This document shows, piece by piece, positions 6,709-10,925 of a DNA stretch of 10,925 bases. Position numbers and translations under genes: made by a program. Under the pieces are notes generated by a model. The model was not told where the DNA came from and searched no databases. It saw only the letters and a program-made list of their open reading frames with translations. Source of the stretch: Firmicutes bacterium UBA2296 (lineage in GTDB: Bacteria; Bacillota; UBA994); contig DDWC01000008.1 of NCBI GenBank assembly GCA_002345475.1, positions 1-10,925 on the forward strand. Reading direction: 5' to 3'. Each line of letters begins with the position of its first letter. Position 1 is the stretch's first letter.

Positions 6709-7788
6709 ATGGAAGCACAACGAGACAAGAAAGTGGATTTTGTTCTTAACTCGGCCTATTTCGTGCTGCTGGCGGCGTTTCTCTATGTGTTCATGCGCTA
6801 TCTGTTTAGCCTCATCAGTCCCTTTCTTCTGGCATTTGCCATAGCGTATCTTCTGGAGAGGCCAGCCAAGCTTTTGGCGCGAAGCTCGAAAGCACCGATG
6901 AAGGTGGTAACCCTTCTTCTGGTGCTGGTGTTTTACAGCTTGATCGGACTGGTGCTGTTCCTGCTAGGGGCCAAGCTAGTATCTATGGCTGTGGCAGGGG
7001 TGGCTCAGTTGCCATCACTTTACTCAAACCAACTGGCCCCATTTCTGACGGCGGCCTTTGAAGGGCTGGAACAACTTCTGGCCAGACTCGATCCTGACCT
7101 CGTTGATTTTCTGGGGGAAGGTTTCAATCAGTTTGTCAGTTCTCTTGGAGACATAGTGAGTGACGTGTCCAAGGCCCTGATAGGTTATGCCTCAAACTTT
7201 GCCAGTTTCTTGCCCTCTTTTACCATCAAGATCCTGCTGATGGTAATATCGACATTCTTTTTTGCGGGAGATACGGAGAAGATATCGGCGGTTGCCATGC
7301 GACAGCTCAGCCCGCGGGGGCGAGATGTGGTCGTTGAAGTTCGCAATTACTTGCTTACCACTTTGCTGGTTGTGATTCGTTCCTATGCCATTATTATGAC
7401 GGTGACCTTTGTTGAGCTGGCCATTGGTTTGAGCATAATCCGCGTTCCCAATGCTGTCCTGATCGCCTTGCTCATAGCCCTTTTCGACGTGCTCCCTGTG
7501 CTAGGAACCGGTGGCATCATGATACCCTGGATTATTGTTGTCTTCTTCCAGGCCAACTACCCGTTAGGCATAGGCCTGCTGGTGGTATACCTGGTAGTCA
7601 CCGTGGTGCGGAACATTCTGGAACCGAAGATAGTAGGAGGGCAGTTAGGCCTGCATCCTGCCATCACCCTTATGAGTATGTTCGTAGGGGCTAGCCTCTT
7701 TGGCCTGTTGGGGCTTTTTGGGCTACCTATCACTCTTTCGCTGTTGCGCTATCTCAATGAAACGGGGACAGTGAGGCTATACAGCTAG
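6709..7788 (+). CDS. ytvI: YtvI / AI-2E-type permease family membrane protein
   Basis: A 359-residue polytopic membrane protein of the AI-2E transporter (PerM-like) family, with the features of the YtvI subgroup found in spore-forming Firmicutes. Hydrophobic helices lie near 13-50 (two), 64-92, 170-186, 214-245, 248-280, 283-300 and 318-346, with a soluble amphipathic loop at about 100-165. Family hallmarks are FDVLPVLGTG (259-268), IPWIIVVF, RNILEPKIVGGQLGLHP (301-317) and a following Gly/Leu-rich helix pair. The transported substrate of YtvI is not known, and the name reflects family membership rather than proven sporulation function. GGAGGG (6699-6704) precedes the ATG by 4 bases. The next gene follows after a 54-base gap without a terminator. 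Confidence 0.85.
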   Translation: MEAQRDKKVDFVLNSAYFVLLAAFLYVFMRYLFSLISPFLLAFAIAYLLERPAKLLARSSKAPMKVVTLLLVLVFYSLIGLVLFLLGAKLVSMAVAGVAQLPSLYSNQLAPFLTAAFEGLEQLLARLDPDLVDFLGEGFNQFVSSLGDIVSDVSKALIGYASNFASFLPSFTIKILLMVISTFFFAGDTEKISAVAMRQLSPRGRDVVVEVRNYLLTTLLVVIRSYAIIMTVTFVELAIGLSIIRVPNAVLIALLIALFDVLPVLGTGGIMIPWIIVVFFQANYPLGIGLLVVYLVVTVVRNILEPKIVGGQLGLHPAITLMSMFVGASLFGLLGLFGLPITLSLLRYLNETGTVRLYS

Positions 7789-7842
7789 CCCGGCTGTGCC
7801 TCAGCGCAGTTCTCATATTACTTCCTTTGGGGGGTGAGCTCC

Positions 7843-8070
7843 ATGCCCGGGACTTATAGGAAAATGATCGCCCCGGCAATCATAAGCCTGCTGATCCTCG
7901 TCTATTACCTGTTCATCGTGCGATTGCTCTTCCTTCTGGCTTTGCCTGGCTATGTCAAAGCACTGATTCTGGTTGTACCCCTGGGTGTCGCTGCCGGCCT
8001 GGCCATAGTGCTGGCAGAAAGAATAAAAGAAATAAGGAGTGGGGAAGAAGATGATCTTAGTAAATACTGA
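7843..8070 (+). CDS. Small two-helix membrane protein ending EEDDLSKY
   Basis: A 75-residue protein with two predicted membrane helices (about 10-33 and 38-58) joined by a short LPGYVK turn, then a charged tail ERIKEIRSGEEDDLSKY. I recall similar small proteins with this acidic tail encoded next to YbjQ in Clostridia, so the pairing is likely conserved, but no function is known. GGGGGTGAG (7829-7837) supports the ATG at 7843; an in-frame GTG at 7834 lies inside that site. The last seven codons are read again in another frame as the start of YbjQ, an overlap of 20 bases. A two-helix partner that anchors YbjQ at the membrane is one idea, purely inferred. Confidence 0.8.
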   Translation: MPGTYRKMIAPAIISLLILVYYLFIVRLLFLLALPGYVKALILVVPLGVAAGLAIVLAERIKEIRSGEEDDLSKY

Positions 8071-8362
8071 CTACATCACCGGCAAGGAGTTCACCATGCT
8101 GGGCATGGTAAAGGGTAGCACTATCCAGAGTAAGAACATAGGTAAGGACATTACCCAGGGCTTTAAGACTCTGGTTGGCGGAGAGCTGACGGCCTACAAT
8201 GAAATGATGAATGATGCTCGTGCCCTGGCTACAAAGCGCATGGTGGTTGAGGCAGAAGCTCTGGGGGCAGACGCCGTAATTAACATCCGCTATGCGTCGG
8301 CGTCAGTGATGGCGGGTGCTGCGGAAGTTCTGGCGTACGGGACTGCAGTTAAGTTCATATAG
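8051..8362 (+). CDS. ybjQ: YbjQ family protein (UPF0145, heavy-metal-binding-like)
   Basis: A 103-residue protein matching the YbjQ/UPF0145 family over its whole length: MILVNTDYITGKE at the start, KGSTIQSKNIGKDITQGFKT (21-40), LVGGELTAYNEMMNDAR, then EAEALGADAVINIRY (67-81) and the end VLAYGTAVKFI. Family members form ring-like oligomers and have been suggested to bind metals, but the role is not established. The ATG at 8051 begins at the conserved family N-terminus and is preceded by AAGGAG (8033-8038) and GGGGAAG. It starts inside the preceding gene. A terminator lies about ten bases past its stop, so it is the last gene of this transcript. Confidence 0.95.
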   Translation: MILVNTDYITGKEFTMLGMVKGSTIQSKNIGKDITQGFKTLVGGELTAYNEMMNDARALATKRMVVEAEALGADAVINIRYASASVMAGAAEVLAYGTAVKFI

Positions 8363-8371
8363 GCCACATAT

Positions 8372-8397
8372 AAACCGCGCCATCAGGTGCGGTTTTT
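8372..8397 (+). terminator. Intrinsic terminator after ybjQ
   Basis: Arms AAACCGCGC (8372-8380) and GTGCGGTTT (8387-8395) pair over 9 bp with one G-U, closing a 6-base loop CATCAG. The stem is followed by further T (five T in a row at 8393-8397). It starts 10 bases after the ybjQ stop. The T-tract is short, so termination may be partial. The 85 bases between it and the amidase hold only a weak promoter candidate (TTGTGT at 8430, TATATG at 8451, 15-base spacing). Confidence 0.8.
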
Positions 8398-8482
8398 CAC
8401 ACAGAGGTATTGGCCATGCGCGGTAGGATTTGTGTGTCAATGGAGAGAACTATATGACAATCGATCTTTCAGGAGGTGCAGG

Positions 8483-9940
8483 ATGGGCCAGGACAGATGG
8501 CTGGACAACGCTTCGTTGCGCGATCTGCAGGAAGCCATGCAGAGAGGAGATCTGACATCAGAACAGCTTACCGCCCATTGTCTGGCGCGCATAGCCGAAC
8601 ATAACAAGTGCGGCGCAGGAGTTAATGCCGTACTTGAAATCAACCCGGATGCGTTACACATCGCCAATGGTATGGACACCATACGCCGGGTGGCTGGCAG
8701 CCGGGGACGTTTGCATGGCATACCGGTGCTGTTAAAGGACAATATCGATACTGGTGACAAAATGCACACCAGCGCGGGATCATTGGCCTTGGCCACCCAT
8801 TACGCGGAAGAAGACTCTTTCGTCGCCGCCCAGTTGCGACGGGCAGGAGCCGTGATTCTAGGTAAGGCCAACATGACCGAGTGGGCCAACTTCATGACTG
8901 ACGGCATGCCGAGCGGCTATAGTTCGCGGGGTGGACAGGTGAGGAATCCTTACGGTGACTTTGACGTGGGCGGTTCAAGCTCAGGGTCGGCAGCCGGTGT
9001 CGCCGCTGGCTTCGCTCCTCTGGCGGTAGGTACCGAAACTTCAGGTTCCATTCTCAGTCCGGCACACTCCTGCTCGCTGGTGGGAATCAAACCTACGGTA
9101 GGCCTGATTAGTCGCTCCGGTATCATCCCCATTGCGCACAGCCAGGATACCGCCGGACCCATTGCCCGCACTGTGGTGGACGCTGCTGCCATGCTGCGGG
9201 CCATGGCAGGCGTCGTTGAGCGAGACCCAGTTACCAGGACCAGAAGGGGGCGAGAGGTGGAAGACTACCTTACCGGTCTTAGCCCCGATGCGCTCAAGGG
9301 TGCTCGCCTGGGCATCGTGCGTCAGTTCTTTGCTGACCTGGATGAAGCCCGCGCCGCAGTTTATGATAGGGCAATAGATGCTTTAACCAGCCTTGGTGCG
9401 GTAATTCTGGAGGTGGATGATTACGCGCCCCAGGTGGAAAAGGGAGACTACAGAGTACTCCTCTACGAGTTTAAACCCAATCTAAACGCCTATCTGGCCA
9501 GAACAAGCTGCCATGCCCCTGTCCATAGTCTTGCAGACGTAATTGATTTTAACAATGGGGACTCCGAGGCCAGGTTGCGGTACGGCCAGTCTGTTCTTAT
9601 AGCTTCAGAAGCTACGAGCGGCACACTGACAGAATCGGAATATATCAGGGCACGGCTGGAAAACCTGCTTCACTGCCGTGAACAGGGTGTGGACGCGGCA
9701 CTGACGCGAGACAGGCTTGACGCCCTGGTTTTCCCGGGGAACATTGGTTGTGGCGTAGCCGCGAAAGCGGGGTATCCTTCGGTCACCGTTCCCGCTGGCT
9801 ACACTGCCGCAGGCCGGCCGGTCGGGCTGACTTTCACCGGGACAGCTTTCAGCGAGCACAGTCTTATCAAGCTGGCCTATGCCTTTGAGCAGGGTACCAT
9901 GGCGCGGGTGGCACCGCGGTTAGGGGTGTCAGATGACTGA
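8483..9940 (+). CDS. Amidase-signature family hydrolase (not GatA)
   Basis: A 485-residue Ser-cisSer-Lys amidase that hydrolyses a carboxamide; the substrate is unknown. The triad is visible: K85 in PVLLKDNIDT, cis-Ser S165 in GGSSSGSAAG, and nucleophile S189 in GTETSGSILSPA. The 24-residue spacing between the two Ser matches known members such as malonamidase and FAAH. The oxyanion-side region continues into GIKPTVGLISRSGIIPIAHSQDTAGP, and the C-terminus GYPSVTVPAG with RPVGLTFTG is normal, so it is full length. TETSGSILSPA differs from the GSDTGGSIRQPA expected for GatA, and no gatB or gatC is adjacent. AGGAGGTG (8471-8478) supports the ATG at 8483 over an upstream frame extension that overlaps the terminator. 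It overlaps the next gene by 8 bases. Confidence 0.93.
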   Translation: MGQDRWLDNASLRDLQEAMQRGDLTSEQLTAHCLARIAEHNKCGAGVNAVLEINPDALHIANGMDTIRRVAGSRGRLHGIPVLLKDNIDTGDKMHTSAGSLALATHYAEEDSFVAAQLRRAGAVILGKANMTEWANFMTDGMPSGYSSRGGQVRNPYGDFDVGGSSSGSAAGVAAGFAPLAVGTETSGSILSPAHSCSLVGIKPTVGLISRSGIIPIAHSQDTAGPIARTVVDAAAMLRAMAGVVERDPVTRTRRGREVEDYLTGLSPDALKGARLGIVRQFFADLDEARAAVYDRAIDALTSLGAVILEVDDYAPQVEKGDYRVLLYEFKPNLNAYLARTSCHAPVHSLADVIDFNNGDSEARLRYGQSVLIASEATSGTLTESEYIRARLENLLHCREQGVDAALTRDRLDALVFPGNIGCGVAAKAGYPSVTVPAGYTAAGRPVGLTFTGTAFSEHSLIKLAYAFEQGTMARVAPRLGVSDD

Positions 9941-10529
9941 TCCTGCCAGCAAGGGGCTCTTTGGCAGGATTGCCCCTCTGTACTCCCTGTTCTTCCAGCA
10001 TCAGAGGAAGTCTCACGGTGGTGTTCTGGATCTGGCACAGCAGGAGATTGACATGCGGGGCTTCAAGAGTGTTCTGGACGTGGGATGTGGGACAGGCGCG
10101 CTTTGCGCAGCCTGGCATGAGCGGGGCTATAAGGTGACCGGCGTCGACCAGGAGAGAAGAATGGTCGAGGTAGCCAGACGTAAGAATGCCGGGAGCGGAA
10201 TAGAGTTCCTGACAGGTGACGTCATACATGGCTTGCCCTTTCCTGACCGTAGCTTTGATGTGGTAATCGCGAGTTATGTGGCTCACGGTCTGCCATCCGC
10301 ACAGCGGCATGTGATGTACGGTGAAATGAAACGGCTCGCCAGAAATCTGGTTATCATCCATGACTTCAACCGGGTCCGATCCGGCTTGCTGGATTTTATT
10401 GAGGCCATGGAGGGAAGCGACTATCTTCGCTTCATTGAGGTGGTACATGATGAAATGCTGACTCACTTCAGTTCGGTGGAACTACTGGAGGTGGGAGCGC
10501 GTGCCACCTGGTATATCGGACGTGTATAG
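9933..10529 (+). CDS. Class I SAM-dependent methyltransferase
   Basis: A 198-residue Methyltransf_11/25-type enzyme. Motif I is VLDVGCGTGALC (47-58), beta-2 ends in VTGVDQERRMVEVARRK (68-84), then FLTGDVIHGLPFPDRSFDVVIASYVAHGLP, the motif II/III region typical of ubiE-like small-molecule methyltransferases. The C-terminal part is shorter than in UbiE. The N-terminal helix (FGRIAPLYSLFFQHQR) is a common lid in this group. The ATG overlaps the amidase stop (ATGACTGA), and AGGGGTG lies a few bases upstream, so translation is coupled to the amidase. The pair may act on one compound, but no substrate is indicated. It is not similar in detail to the methyltransferase at 4334. Confidence 0.92.
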   Translation: MTDPASKGLFGRIAPLYSLFFQHQRKSHGGVLDLAQQEIDMRGFKSVLDVGCGTGALCAAWHERGYKVTGVDQERRMVEVARRKNAGSGIEFLTGDVIHGLPFPDRSFDVVIASYVAHGLPSAQRHVMYGEMKRLARNLVIIHDFNRVRSGLLDFIEAMEGSDYLRFIEVVHDEMLTHFSSVELLEVGARATWYIGRV

Positions 10530-10664
10530 CGGGGAAAAAGGACAATATATTGCATCGCCGCCACAGTGGTATCGATAAATTTGCAGCTTGTCAGGGAAAG
10601 TTGGAACTACCGACCCTGTTTGATCGTCTGGATTACTGAAAGATTAAGGGCAGGTGAGATCCAA

Positions 10665-10862
10665 ATGACCAGTTATTATCTGGCGCGCGTAACAAGTGAA
10701 GAAATCCAGGAGCGTGTGTGGCTGTTCCTCGACCCCTATGGGATCAAACGTGTGACATGTGCGGAGCGCATCGTCCGCCTAAATATCATGCGCGGCGGCA
10801 AGCTTATCCAGGAGTTCAACCGGGGAGAAAAAGTAGCACCAAGCATTCTGTTGCTTCAATAG
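10665..10862 (+). CDS. Small protein of unknown function, 65 residues
   Basis: The reading frame is supported by CAGGTGAG (10651-10658) 6 bases before an ATG, giving MTSYYLARVTSEEIQERVWL and ending SILLLQ. The frame is open upstream to a GTG at 10566, but that codon has no ribosome binding site. The protein is soluble, mixed charge, with a short amphipathic helix (about 10-21) followed by likely strands (IKRVTCAERIVRLNI). It has a single Cys (C32). I do not recognise a family. The 135 bases before it contain no clear promoter or hairpin; it may be read from the amidase transcript. A large inverted repeat follows 11 bases after its stop. Confidence 0.6.
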   Translation: MTSYYLARVTSEEIQERVWLFLDPYGIKRVTCAERIVRLNIMRGGKLIQEFNRGEKVAPSILLLQ

Positions 10863-10873
10863 GGAGAATGCAT

Positions 10874-10925
10874 AGCATAAAGGTCCTGCAGTTTCGCCAC
10901 GGCGAAACTGCAGGACCTTTATGCT
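10874..10925. repeat. Perfect inverted repeat, 25-base arms, at the window end (possible terminator)
   Basis: The left arm starts AGCATAAAGGTCCTGCAG and ends TTTCGCC; a 2-base centre AC is followed by its exact reverse complement, ending CCTTTATGCT at the last base. There is no mismatch in 25 pairs. As RNA it would form a very stable hairpin 11 bases beyond the stop of the 65-residue gene, so it could end that transcript and, because it is symmetrical, one arriving from the right. The T-run after the GC-rich part is only TTTAT, modest for a terminator. The repeat may continue past the window, and an assembly fold-back cannot be excluded. Confidence 0.85.

Noticed and set aside
8387..8482. Upstream 32-codon extension of the amidase frame
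   Set aside because: It begins inside the terminator hairpin, has no ribosome binding site, and the ATG at 8483 has AGGAGGTG just upstream.
9765..9776. CCGC-GAAA-GCGG mini hairpin with a GNRA-type loop
   Set aside because: Only four pairs, inside the amidase coding region, and expected by chance in a sequence of this length.
9867..10466. 199-codon minus-strand open frame opposite the second methyltransferase
   Set aside because: The opposite strand encodes a complete methyltransferase coupled to the amidase; no family features in the antisense peptide.
1..10925. CRISPR array, tRNA/rRNA, transposase, integrase, phage or toxin-antitoxin defence module
   Set aside because: No spaced direct repeats, no tRNA-like folds recognised by eye and no proteins of these classes among the supported genes.

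Overview
The window looks like an ordinary chromosomal stretch from a Gram-positive, Clostridia-like member of the Bacillota, probably a metagenome-assembled or little-studied lineage. Reasons: nearly every gene has a strong purine-rich Shine-Dalgarno site, promoters look sigma-A-like, and the gene families (heterodimeric MarR-controlled ABC exporter, M42 aminopeptidase, YtvI-type membrane protein, small EEDDLSKY membrane protein next to YbjQ) are common there. This placement is inference; there is no rRNA or marker gene to settle it. By eye the base composition is slightly GC-rich and even throughout, with no transposase, integrase, tRNA, CRISPR array or other sign of recent transfer.

Minus strand, 1-2523: a three-gene drug-exporter operon, read right to left. 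A MarR-family repressor (1987-2460) is followed, with overlaps, by a full ABC exporter half-transporter with a degenerate ATP site (240-2003) and the N-terminus of its presumed partner (247 to beyond base 1). Its control region is readable: a TTGACA/17 bp/TAGCAT promoter directly abuts a 22-bp inverted repeat that covers the expected transcription start and the marR ribosome binding site, which suggests autorepression.

Plus strand, 2664-8362: an M42-family metallopeptidase and a GNAT acetyltransferase, then (after a candidate promoter at 4303) a closely spaced series: SAM-dependent methyltransferase, a cytidine/blasticidin-S-deaminase-like enzyme, a four-helix membrane protein of unknown function, a second GNAT, a YtvI/AI-2E-type permease, a two-helix small membrane protein and YbjQ. 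The last two overlap by 20 bases. A compact hairpin plus T-tract at 8372-8397 ends this group.

Plus strand, 8483-10925: an amidase-signature hydrolase overlapping a second class I methyltransferase by 8 bases, then a 65-residue orphan protein, and a perfect 25-bp-arm inverted repeat that ends exactly at the last base of the window.

Several genes (exporter, acetyltransferases, methyltransferases, BSD-like deaminase) are types often used to modify or remove small toxic molecules, but nothing proves that they act together. I see no clear evidence of a wholly new system. The observations most worth checking are the operator/promoter architecture, the BSD-like deaminase, the dual-coding overlap, the possible ATT start codon and the terminal palindrome.
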